Shown: in pieces, positions 8,481 through 17,077 of the stretch
How positions within the stretch are numbered: position 1 is the stretch's first letter
Layout: each line of letters begins with the position of its first letter
Assembly (NCBI GenBank): GCA_905214865.1
Contig: CAJMNO010000001.1
Location: 124,001-188,000, forward strand
From: an uncultured bacterium
GTDB taxonomy: Bacteria > Actinomycetota > Coriobacteriia > Coriobacteriales > Atopobiaceae
DNA: 64,000 bases
Direction of reading: 5' to 3'
The notes under the pieces: generated by a model
The model's input: only the letters and a program-made list of their open reading frames with translations
What the model was told of the DNA's origin: nothing
Databases searched by the model: none
Translations under genes and position numbers: made by a program

Positions 8481-10946
8481 CTACCTCATGTGGGCGCCCA
8501 CCTTGCGCTGTCCCCGGGCGCACAGGAAGGCGCCGAGGACGATGCCCGCGCAGGAGCAGGCGATGCCTTGTGGCAGGAGCGGGAGCTGGTAGGTCGCGGT
8601 CACGGTGTGCGACCCCGCGGAGAGCTTGAATCCCACAAACCCGTAGTCGGCCTTGAAGGTGGGCACCTCCTTGCCGTCCACGGTGACCACCCACTTGGCG
8701 GTGTAGGGAACGGGCAGGCAGGCGTACGCCGCCCCCGAGGTCTTGACCGTCCCGCTGAGGGTCTGCGTGCCGACCTGGCGGATGTCCGATGAGTACTCGG
8801 GGTCGTCTCCCTGCTCGCTGAGGTCGATGCCTTCCGTATTCTCGGCGAGTATGGACGTGGAGAGAAGCGCCTGCCTCTCCTCGGCGCTGGCGAGGGCGTC
8901 CGCGGTTTCACGGTCGGTCGTGCTGCCGCGCAGCGTGAGGAGGGACGTCGCCTGTACGTTCTGGTACACGTAGACCGAGCCGGACTGGTGGACCAGCCTC
9001 AGCCACGAGTACGAGAGCGGCTCCTTGGAGAGCACGTAGCGAATCCCCACCAGCGTGGCGGGCACGGGCTCGTCGGGGTCGTTGATGAAGCTGCGATGGG
9101 CGGCGCTTCCGCCCGTGGCTGCGGCCGGCCAGACCTGGCGGTAGAACGTGACCACGTCGGAGTCGGTGGTGGAGTTGTAGGCGCTCGCGCTGTGATACCC
9201 CTGCACGAGCGCGTCGTTGTAGGCGGTCCAGTCGCGGTAGGTCTTGTCGATGCGATAGAAGCCGTCGTCGCCCTGCCGTATCCACGCGAGCGCCTGGAGC
9301 GTGTCATCATCCTTGTGGCTGGCGGCAGGGAAGGTCTCCGTGGTCGCGAAGGTGCGGAGGTTGGTGGCGAAGAAGCCGTCCACAACCGACATGGAGACAA
9401 ATGCGGCGCATGCGATTGCGACCGCAACCCGGCTGCCCAGCCCCTCTCCGGCGCGTCCCAGAAGGAGGCAGACGAGGCCGACCGTCGTGGCAAGGAGGAA
9501 GAAGACGCACACGAGCCTGCCGTTCTGCGTGTTGAGGAGCGACCAGGCAAGTGACGCGAAGACGACCGCGCAGGCAGCGACTAGCGAGGGACGTCCCAAC
9601 TCGTGGTGGGTGACAACTTGCTCCCAGCCCACGGAGGCGGCGATGACCATGGGGAACATCAGGACGAAGGAGCCGCGGAACTTGAGGTCGAACACGCTCG
9701 AGAGGGCGGGGAGGAAGTTGTTGACGCAGAACAGCACCGTGAGGGTGGCGGTGAGGGCGACGAGCACGCGGTCGCGCGTGCCACACTCCCTGCGCACGTG
9801 CGAGAGGCACTGCGACACGAGCAGGACCGCCCCGCCGCCGACGCCGGCCATGATGAACTCGTACGAGTTCATGAGGTAACCCTGGGAGGCGTCGTAGGGA
9901 ATCGCCTGCTGCGAGAACACGTCGCCCGTGGTGACGAGGCTGTTGCCCAAGATCCTGCTCATGATGAGGGGAAGCCACCTCAGGGGGACGAACCCCGTGA
10001 GGTACTTGACGACACGCTGCGAGAGCGACATCCCGCCCGCTGCGGTGACGCGCGAGGTCTCGCCCGTAATGAGGGCACCATAGGGGAGGACGAGCGCGCA
10101 GCTCACCAGCAGCCCGCACACCACGGGGGCGGCGAGCTTGAGGAAGAAGCGGAGCCATTGCAGGGGAGATTGCGCCTCGGACACGTGGATGGAGCGGATG
10201 ATGGCGTAGGCGGCCGCAAACAGCAGGACCATGTAGCCGGAGTAGACGCTCATGAGGACGGTCGCTGCCGTCGCCACCATGAGGCCCGCGAAGCGCGGGG
10301 TAGTCCAGCGCTCCATCAGGAGCTCCACCAACAGGGCGAGCAGCACGGCGTCCACGTAGACGGTCCCCAGCCAGTAGTGCTGCCCCCAGAGGATGAGCCA
10401 TCCGCCAAAGGCGTACAGGAGGGAGCCGAACACCCTCGAGAGGGGGGCGCGGCAGTAGAAGGTGAGCAGGTGGTCGAAGAGGAGACCCGAGAGGATGACC
10501 TTCAGCGCCTGCACCAGTGCGAGCACGATGCCAAGCCTGGAGGTTCCCAGCACCAGGGTCAGGGGTACGGTGACCAGGTTGAACGGGTCGTTCGCCCATG
10601 TGGCAAAGGCAAGAAGCGAGGCGCCCAGACCGTAGTCAAAGTTCCAGGGGCCCCACGACCCCGAGCCCACGCCCCTCACCAGCTCAAGGTAGAAGGGGAC
10701 GTACTGCTCCAGGGTATCCGACCCAAGGTCCCAATAGCCAAAGCGCGCGTCCCCGAGGAGGAAGTTCCAGTAGATTGCGAGGATGCCCAGGACCATCGCG
10801 GCAAGCAGGAGGGCGACCTCGGGCGCGGTCCTGCGCCTCTCTTCTCCCTCGGCGGAAAGGGAGGGGAGCAAGCGCACGAGCAGGGCGAGAAGAATCAGCC
10901 CCGCAAGGCAGACCCATGCCAGGTACATGTACTGGGACCAATTCAT
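8481..10946 (-). CDS. YfhO-type polytopic membrane protein
   Basis: An 821-aa protein with about twelve hydrophobic helices in residues 1-520, a large C-terminal domain (about 530-790) rich in aromatic and polar residues that should lie outside the cell, and a final helix (PQGIACSCAGIVLGAFLC). This is the layout of the YfhO family, which in Bacillus and Listeria adds sugars to lipoteichoic acid outside the membrane. It is the only minus-strand gene in the glycan cassette and is divergent from the RffA gene. Role in glycan decoration is inferred from family and context. Confidence 0.85.
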   Translation of the reverse strand: MNWSQYMYLAWVCLAGLILLALLVRLLPSLSAEGEERRRTAPEVALLLAAMVLGILAIYWNFLLGDARFGYWDLGSDTLEQYVPFYLELVRGVGSGSWGPWNFDYGLGASLLAFATWANDPFNLVTVPLTLVLGTSRLGIVLALVQALKVILSGLLFDHLLTFYCRAPLSRVFGSLLYAFGGWLILWGQHYWLGTVYVDAVLLALLVELLMERWTTPRFAGLMVATAATVLMSVYSGYMVLLFAAAYAIIRSIHVSEAQSPLQWLRFFLKLAAPVVCGLLVSCALVLPYGALITGETSRVTAAGGMSLSQRVVKYLTGFVPLRWLPLIMSRILGNSLVTTGDVFSQQAIPYDASQGYLMNSYEFIMAGVGGGAVLLVSQCLSHVRRECGTRDRVLVALTATLTVLFCVNNFLPALSSVFDLKFRGSFVLMFPMVIAASVGWEQVVTHHELGRPSLVAACAVVFASLAWSLLNTQNGRLVCVFFLLATTVGLVCLLLGRAGEGLGSRVAVAIACAAFVSMSVVDGFFATNLRTFATTETFPAASHKDDDTLQALAWIRQGDDGFYRIDKTYRDWTAYNDALVQGYHSASAYNSTTDSDVVTFYRQVWPAAATGGSAAHRSFINDPDEPVPATLVGIRYVLSKEPLSYSWLRLVHQSGSVYVYQNVQATSLLTLRGSTTDRETADALASAEERQALLSTSILAENTEGIDLSEQGDDPEYSSDIRQVGTQTLSGTVKTSGAAYACLPVPYTAKWVVTVDGKEVPTFKADYGFVGFKLSAGSHTVTATYQLPLLPQGIACSCAGIVLGAFLCARGQRKVGAHMR

Positions 10947-11079
10947 GAACGGCTCCTCATGCCTTGTGGGTTGCAGGGGACTTTCAACCCCGAGCGTTTT
11001 AGGTCACTCGCTGGCTTACAGTGTACGTGTTCGTTTCCATATGGAGTTCAACCTGATGTCGCCAGGCCAAGGAGCCGTC

Positions 11080-12213
11080 ATGATCAACTTCAACGTTCCC
11101 CCATACGTTGGCACCGAGCTCGAGTACGTTCGCGAGGCGGCCGAGGTCAACCACAAGATCTGCGGTGACGGTCCCTTCTCCCGCAAGTGCCACACCTGGA
11201 TGGAGGACCGCTTCAACGCGGAGAAGGTCATGCTCACCACGAGCGGCACCTCGGCGCTCGAGATGGCGGCGGTCCTCTGCGACCTCAACCCCGGCGACGA
11301 GGTCATCCTTCCCAGCTACACATTCTCGTCCACGGCGACCGCGTTCCAGGCCGTGGGCGCAAGCCTTGTGTTCGTGGACATTGACCCCGCAACCATGAAC
11401 ATCGACCCGGACTGCATTGAGGCGGCCATCACGGACCGTACCAGGGTCATCGTTGCCGTGCACTACGCTGGCGTCGCCTGCGACATGGACCGGATCGTCT
11501 CCATTGCCCATAACCACGGCCTTCTGGTGGTGGAGGACGCCGCCCAGGGCGTGATGAGCACCTACCACGACCGCTACCTGGGGACCATCGGCACCTTTGG
11601 CTGCTACTCGTTCCACGAGACCAAGAACTACTCCATGGGCGAGGGCGGCGCCATCGTCATCAACGACCCCAGGTACATCGAGCGGGCCGAGATCATCCGC
11701 GAGAAGGGGACCAACCGCCAGCGGTTCTTCCGCGGCCAGGTGGACAAGTACACCTGGGTGGATCGCGGGAGCTCGTACCTCCAGAGCGACCTCAACGCCG
11801 CGTACCTGTGGGGAGAGCTCCAGGTTGCGGACCAGATCAACGAAGACCGCCTTGCGAGCTGGGAGTCCTATCGCCAGGGGCTTGAGCCGCTGGAGGAGGC
11901 GGGGCTCGTCTCGCTTCCCGTCATTCCCCATGGCTGCAGGCACAACGCGCACATGTTCTATCTCAAGTGCGCCGACCTGGACGAGCGCACCAAGCTCATC
12001 CAGTTCCTGAAGGGGCACGACATTCAGGCGACCTTCCACTACGTCCCCCTCCACAGCTCGCCCGCCGGGAAGAAGTTTGGAAGGTTCAACGGAGAGGACC
12101 GCTACACCACGAGTGAGAGCGACCGCCTGGTGCGCCTCCCCATGTACTACGGGTTGACGAAGGATGACCGCAACACGGTCATCCACGCGGTGAGGGACTT
12201 CTATGGCGAGTAA
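11080..12213 (+). CDS. rffA: dTDP-4-amino-4,6-dideoxygalactose transaminase
   Basis: This 377-aa protein matches E. coli WecE/RffA nearly end to end in memory (EMAAVL, GDEVILPSYTF, HYAGVACDMD, VEDAAQGVMSTY, IREKGTNR, FFRGQVDKYTW, GEDRYTT). The PLP lysine is K182 in SFHETKNY. It converts dTDP-4-keto-6-deoxyglucose to dTDP-Fuc4N using glutamate. The ATG at 11080 has AAGGAG six bases upstream; in-frame ATGs at 11041 and 11056 lack one. Its last 11 bases overlap the ATP-grasp gene, so the two are co-translated. No rffC-type acetyltransferase is adjacent, which makes the ATP-grasp partner a candidate for acylating the new amine. Confidence 0.93.
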   Translation: MINFNVPPYVGTELEYVREAAEVNHKICGDGPFSRKCHTWMEDRFNAEKVMLTTSGTSALEMAAVLCDLNPGDEVILPSYTFSSTATAFQAVGASLVFVDIDPATMNIDPDCIEAAITDRTRVIVAVHYAGVACDMDRIVSIAHNHGLLVVEDAAQGVMSTYHDRYLGTIGTFGCYSFHETKNYSMGEGGAIVINDPRYIERAEIIREKGTNRQRFFRGQVDKYTWVDRGSSYLQSDLNAAYLWGELQVADQINEDRLASWESYRQGLEPLEEAGLVSLPVIPHGCRHNAHMFYLKCADLDERTKLIQFLKGHDIQATFHYVPLHSSPAGKKFGRFNGEDRYTTSESDRLVRLPMYYGLTKDDRNTVIHAVRDFYGE

Positions 12214-13429
12214 GACACTGCTCTGCCTTGGCGGTGCTCAGCACCAGGTAACCGCCATCGAGACGGCCAAGCGGCTTGGGGTCAGGACCGTGCTGTGCGA
12301 CTACCTGCCCGACAACCCAGGGCAGCACGTGGCGGACCGCTTCTACCTCAAGAGCACGACGGACTTTGACGAGATGCTCCAGGTGGCGCGCGACGAGCAC
12401 GTTGACGGGGTCATCTCGTTTGGCTCGGACGCCGCCGCCCCCATCGCCGCCCGGGTGTGCGAGGAGCTGGGGCTTCCCACCAACCCCTACCAATCGGTCC
12501 TCACCCTGAGCGAGAAGTACCTCTTCAGGGACTACCTTCGCGACCATGGGTTCAACTGTCCCGCGCACGTCTCGTTCCCATCGACGGTCACCCCAGCGCA
12601 GCTCGTGGACCTCTTGGGCGGGGCGGGCGTCCACGCCCCACTGCTCCTGAAGCCCACGGACTCCTCTGGGTCCAAGGGGGTCACGGTGCTGCGCGAGCTT
12701 GACCGCGACCGCCTGGGGGCTGCGCTGGACTACGCAAGGGAGTACTCCCGAAACGGGACGCTCATCGCGGAGGAGTTCATCGAGGCAGAGTACCCCCACG
12801 TCATAGGCGGGGACGTCTTCGTGGCGCAGGGGAGGGTACGGTTCTGGGGCCTGATGGACTGCCTGCGTGACGAGGCCGTGAACGGCCTGGTGCCAGTGGG
12901 AAAGGCCTACCCCTGTGGCATCGGTGACGAGTGGCGCAGGCGTCTGCAGGACGAGGTCAACCGACTGGTGCAGAGCCTGGGGCTCAACTTTGGCGAGATG
13001 AACCTTGAGGTCATCGTCGCAAGGGGAGGCGTGCCCTACATCGTCGAGCTCGGGGGCAGGGCGGGGGGAAACCTCATCCCCGCTCAGCTCACGCAGGTGT
13101 CCGGCATCGACCTCGTTGAGGCGTGCGTGCGCTACGCGTTGGGCGACGAGTCCATGGACGTCGCATTTGACGGGGGCGGGAGGTGCGTCGCCTCGTATGT
13201 TCTCCACCCCACCGGCAAAGCCGGCGCGTTCCAAGGGGTGAGCATAGACCCCTGCATCCGAGACAACGTCACGCGGGTCCAGTACTACCAACCCATGGGG
13301 ACGCCGGTGCAGTGGCTCGTCAACAGCGGCCAGACCCTGGGGGTCGTGTTCCTGGAGTTTGGCAGGCCCGAGGTCATGAGGGAGACGATGGCCCACATAG
13401 GCGAGCTCGTCTCTGCCAAGGTCGAGTGA
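12203..13429 (+). CDS. ATP-grasp ligase, paralogue 2
   Basis: A 408-aa paralogue of the protein at 3161-4396, with the same pre-ATP-grasp start (CLGGAQHQVTAIETAKRLG), CDYLPDNPGQ, LLKPTDSSGSKG loop and VELGGRAGGN metal-binding motif. It starts inside the rffA gene. The family forms C-N bonds through an acyl phosphate. In this position the likely acceptor is the 4-amine of dTDP-Fuc4N or a glycan containing it; the donor acid is unknown. A role in unrelated amino-acid ligation cannot be excluded. Confidence 0.8.
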   Translation: MASKTLLCLGGAQHQVTAIETAKRLGVRTVLCDYLPDNPGQHVADRFYLKSTTDFDEMLQVARDEHVDGVISFGSDAAAPIAARVCEELGLPTNPYQSVLTLSEKYLFRDYLRDHGFNCPAHVSFPSTVTPAQLVDLLGGAGVHAPLLLKPTDSSGSKGVTVLRELDRDRLGAALDYAREYSRNGTLIAEEFIEAEYPHVIGGDVFVAQGRVRFWGLMDCLRDEAVNGLVPVGKAYPCGIGDEWRRRLQDEVNRLVQSLGLNFGEMNLEVIVARGGVPYIVELGGRAGGNLIPAQLTQVSGIDLVEACVRYALGDESMDVAFDGGGRCVASYVLHPTGKAGAFQGVSIDPCIRDNVTRVQYYQPMGTPVQWLVNSGQTLGVVFLEFGRPEVMRETMAHIGELVSAKVE

Positions 13430-13487
13430 GGCTCCACGCCTGGCCTACCATGGATGCGAATCTGCTCACGAGTGATGGTGTGTGACT

Positions 13488-15554
13488 ATGTGGATTGAGT
13501 TCTCTGAGGCGGCGGCAGTCGCGACCCTCTTCCTGCTGGTTCCCGGTTACCTGCTCCTGAGGGCGCTGAGGCTCCCCCGGGCATGGTCCGTGTGCCTGGC
13601 GCCCGCGGCGTCATTTGGCGTCATGGCGGTGCTGGGCGTCGTCTACGGCAAGGCGCGCATCCCCGCGAACGTCGTGAGCGAGGTCGTGGTGCCGTCCGCC
13701 CTGTTTGCGGCTGCCGCGCTCCTGGCGCGCCGTGGTCCGCGCAAGGACGCCCCGGACAGGAACCTGCCATGTCTGAGCTGGGGGTACGTGGCGCTCTACG
13801 TGGTGCTTGGCCTTGCGGTAGCGGCGTTCGTGTACCTCAAGCCCCTTCCCGGCCCCAACCAGATTATGGTCGGCAAGGACGTTGCCCACCACCTCAACGG
13901 GGTTTGCGCCTTCGCGCAGTCGGGGAACTTCTCCTCCGTGGGGATGAGCCTGTACCAGACCACGGCGGACCTCGCCATCAACCCCATAGGATCCGGCTTC
14001 TATCCCGCCGGCTGGTACATCCCCTGCGCCATGCTCGTACAGCTTGGGGTATGCGAGACGGCCGTGGCCATGAACGCGGTCAACCTCGTCGTGGTGGCCA
14101 TTGTGTGGCCGCTCGGCGTGCTGGCGCTGCTGCGCTGGATCATGCCCCCGTCGCGCCGCGTCACCGTCCTGGGAGCGATCGCCTGCACCATGTTCATGCC
14201 CTACCCCTGGTACCTCCTGGAGTTTGGCCCCATCTTCCCCACGCTTGCGGGCTTCTCGCTCATCCCCTCGTGCGCCGTCGCGTTCATGCTGCTGGTCGAG
14301 TCCGACCTCTCGCGCCGTGACCGCGTTCGCGCCTTGATTGCGTTCCTCGCCTGCGCGGCCGGGGTCGCCCTCACGCAGACCAGCGCTCTCTTCGTGGACG
14401 TGATCATCCTGGTGCCGTACGTGTGCTCGCGCATCCTCACCACCTCGGCCGAGGTCAGGATTCGTCGCCTCAGGATTGGCCCCCATGCCCTCGTGGTGGC
14501 ATGGCTCGCGTTCTGCGCGCTCGTGTGGGTTGCGATCAACCGCTCGTCGATCATGGCGAGCGTGGTGCGGTTCTCCATGTGGAACTATGACAGCTCGATC
14601 TGGCAGAGCATCGTCAACATCTTCTTCCTCGCGTACGAGGGGCGGTTCGTGGGCGACCTCGGACAGCCCGTCCTCGGCCTGATCGTGTTCCTGGGCATCG
14701 TGTGGACCCTGCGCAACCGCAGGCTGCTCTGGGTGAGCGCCTCGTATGCGCTCGCATGCCTCACCATCGTCGGCAACGGCCTACTCAAGGGGATGGCGCG
14801 CGAGATCGTCGCGGGATTCTGGTACTCTGACCCGCCCCGCCTCGCCGCGCTCGCCGCCATCTGCGCCGTGCCCCTCGCCGCCGTGGGCTTTGCCTGGCTC
14901 ATGCACGGGCTCGCCCGCGCGTTCAGGGCGGAGGGGCGTTGGGGGAGCAGCGTCCCCACCACAGTCGCCCCCGTGGCGCTTGTCTCCGCGGTGACCATCG
15001 CCGTTTTCTTCCCAAGCTTCAATATGCCCACCCTCGATGACCCCAGCGCAGACACCGGCAGGGTCGAGACCAAGGTGGAGTCGACGCGCAGTGCCATGAG
15101 GGCCGTCTACAGCGACTACGAGACCATCAACACGCGCAAGCGCGCCTTCGTGAGGACGAGTCAGGACCGCATCGAGCACGAGGGCGGCCAGGACGCCCTG
15201 GTGGTGAACAATCCCTTTGACGGGAGCTTCATCGCATATGGCGACGCGGGCATGCGCGTGCTGTTCCGCGACCTCGCCACGGGGGAGGGCCCGCAGGCGG
15301 CCGACGCGGCGATACTCCGCGAGCGGCTCGACCAGGTGGCGACCGACCGCGAGGTGCAGGACGCGGTCCGACGGCTCGGCGCCCGCTACGTCATCAAGCT
15401 CGAGGACTGCAAGGAGAACCCGCTCAACTCCTTCAAGTGGAGCTACAAGGAGGACCAGTGGGCGGGCATCAACGGGATCACGGACGACACGCCCGGGTTC
15501 GAGGTCGTGCAGCGCCAGGGTGACATGGTTCTCTACAGGATCACCGCGGTCTAG
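13488..15554 (+). CDS. DUF6541-like polytopic membrane protein
   Basis: A 688-aa protein with about thirteen hydrophobic helices over residues 1-500 and a C-terminal polar domain (about 520-688) containing a possible conserved NNPFDGSFIAYGDAGMRVLF stretch. I take it to belong to the group annotated DUF6541, which is common in actinobacterial envelope loci and resembles GT-C glycosyltransferases. The start is uncertain: GTG at 13482 and ATG at 13488 are both possible and neither has a good ribosome binding site. It closes the cassette. Confidence 0.68.
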   Translation: MWIEFSEAAAVATLFLLVPGYLLLRALRLPRAWSVCLAPAASFGVMAVLGVVYGKARIPANVVSEVVVPSALFAAAALLARRGPRKDAPDRNLPCLSWGYVALYVVLGLAVAAFVYLKPLPGPNQIMVGKDVAHHLNGVCAFAQSGNFSSVGMSLYQTTADLAINPIGSGFYPAGWYIPCAMLVQLGVCETAVAMNAVNLVVVAIVWPLGVLALLRWIMPPSRRVTVLGAIACTMFMPYPWYLLEFGPIFPTLAGFSLIPSCAVAFMLLVESDLSRRDRVRALIAFLACAAGVALTQTSALFVDVIILVPYVCSRILTTSAEVRIRRLRIGPHALVVAWLAFCALVWVAINRSSIMASVVRFSMWNYDSSIWQSIVNIFFLAYEGRFVGDLGQPVLGLIVFLGIVWTLRNRRLLWVSASYALACLTIVGNGLLKGMAREIVAGFWYSDPPRLAALAAICAVPLAAVGFAWLMHGLARAFRAEGRWGSSVPTTVAPVALVSAVTIAVFFPSFNMPTLDDPSADTGRVETKVESTRSAMRAVYSDYETINTRKRAFVRTSQDRIEHEGGQDALVVNNPFDGSFIAYGDAGMRVLFRDLATGEGPQAADAAILRERLDQVATDREVQDAVRRLGARYVIKLEDCKENPLNSFKWSYKEDQWAGINGITDDTPGFEVVQRQGDMVLYRITAV

Positions 15555-15596
15555 CCTCCGTCTGCCCGAAGGTCTCCAAATGGGGTATGCCATTCC

Positions 15597-15628
15597 TTGG
15601 TATCGCCGAAACAACCGTCTGATATAGT
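15597..15628 (+). promoter_or_regulatory. Candidate extended -10 promoter
   Basis: TGATATAGT (15620-15628) is an extended -10 box, 40 bp before the CNNM gene. TTGGTA at 15597-15602 is a possible -35 but the spacing of 20 bases is long. It falls exactly where a new transcription unit should begin. Confidence 0.35.
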
Positions 15629-15667
15629 GGTCAGAACGCTTTCTACGAGGAGGTTGCGCCCAAGCGC

Positions 15668-16993
15668 ATGGACATCGCCCTATCGATTCTCGTCACCCTG
15701 CTCCTGACCGTCGCAAACGGATACTTCTCCATGGCAGAGATGGCCATCTCTACCGCAAAGAAGGTCGTCCTCGACCACGATGCCGAGGAGGGTGACAGGA
15801 AGGCGGCCTCCGCGGCGAGCCTAGTGGACGACCCCAGCGACTCGCTGGCGACGATCCAGGTTGCCATCACGCTGCTCGGGTTCTTCTCGTCCGCGTTTGC
15901 GGCGACCAGCCTCTCCACGCCGTTTGGGCGTTGGCTCCAGGGCTTTGGCCTGGGCGAGAGCCTTGCGCACGGCCTGGCGACCGTCCTCATCACCCTCATC
16001 GTGTCGTACGTCTCCATCGTGGTGGGCGAGCTCGTTCCCAAGCGCATGGCCATGGCAGACGCGGAGGGTACCGCCAAGCGCGTCGCTGGCCCGCTCCACA
16101 CGTTCGCGACCATCACCAAGCCCCTGGTGCGACTCACGGCGGCAAGCGCCACGGGCCTCTCCCGCCTCTTGGGCGTGAAGGGCATCGAGGACCGCCAGAA
16201 CGTGAGCGAGGACGAGATCAAGTACATGGTCACCGACACCAAGGAGCTCAGTGACCAGGAGAAGTCGATGATCCACGACGTCATCGACCTGGGTGACACC
16301 ATCGCGCGCGAGGTCATGGTCCCGCGCGTGGACATGACCGCCGTGGAGGACACCACCAGGCTGGGAGAGGTGCTGTCGCTCATGCGGCGCACGGGCTACT
16401 CCCGCATCCCCGTGTACCACGAGGACGTGGACAGGATCGTGGGCATCGCTCACATCAAGGACCTCATCGGGCCCATGATCGACGAGCGTGCGGCGGACGA
16501 GCCGATTGGCGGCTTCCTGAGGTCCGCCGACTTCGTCCCCGACACCAAGGACATCATCCCGCTGCTCTCCGAGATGCAGAGCAGCCACGACCAGATGGTC
16601 ATCGTGGTGGACGAGTACGGTGGCACCGCCGGCGTCATCACCATCGAGGACATCGTCGAGGAGGTCGTGGGCGAGATCGAGGACGAGTTCGACCCCGACA
16701 ACAAGTACCTCACCAAGATGAGCGAGCGTGAGTGGCTCGTGGACGGGCGCTTCTCCATCGACGACGCGATAGAGCTGGGCTGGCCCATCGAGGACAGCGA
16801 CGAGTACGAGACGGTCGCGGGCTTTGTGCTGGAGAAGTTCGACGGCCTGCCCAAGCCGGGCGACGAGGTCGTGGTGGACGGGTACACCTTCCACGTGCAG
16901 TCGATGCGCGGCAGGCGCGTTGCGATGCTGCGCGTCACGGCACCCGAGCCGCAGGAGGCGACGGAGGAGGAGCCCGCCCAGGAGGAGGGGTAG
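15668..16993 (+). CDS. CNNM/CorC-type transporter (DUF21-CBS-CorC)
   Basis: A 441-aa hemolysin-family protein. Residues 1-150 form a DUF21 membrane domain with three or four helices (the first reads TVANGYFSMAEMAIS; GELVPKRMA follows the third). Residues about 200-330 hold a CBS pair (MVPRVDM, YSRIPVY, VVDEYGGTAGVIT), and residues about 350-430 a CorC_HlyC domain. The family is linked to Mg2+ or Co2+ efflux and tolerance. AGGAGG lies upstream but 14 bases from the ATG, which is wide. It is the first gene of a unit read with the next ones. Confidence 0.9.
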   Translation: MDIALSILVTLLLTVANGYFSMAEMAISTAKKVVLDHDAEEGDRKAASAASLVDDPSDSLATIQVAITLLGFFSSAFAATSLSTPFGRWLQGFGLGESLAHGLATVLITLIVSYVSIVVGELVPKRMAMADAEGTAKRVAGPLHTFATITKPLVRLTAASATGLSRLLGVKGIEDRQNVSEDEIKYMVTDTKELSDQEKSMIHDVIDLGDTIAREVMVPRVDMTAVEDTTRLGEVLSLMRRTGYSRIPVYHEDVDRIVGIAHIKDLIGPMIDERAADEPIGGFLRSADFVPDTKDIIPLLSEMQSSHDQMVIVVDEYGGTAGVITIEDIVEEVVGEIEDEFDPDNKYLTKMSEREWLVDGRFSIDDAIELGWPIEDSDEYETVAGFVLEKFDGLPKPGDEVVVDGYTFHVQSMRGRRVAMLRVTAPEPQEATEEEPAQEEG

Positions 16994-17077
16994 CCTCCCC
17001 GCCGGAGGCGGCCCGTCCGTCGCGGCCCTATTAACTACAATGGGAGCACGCAACGCCGCTCTGGAAGGTTGGCCCAC

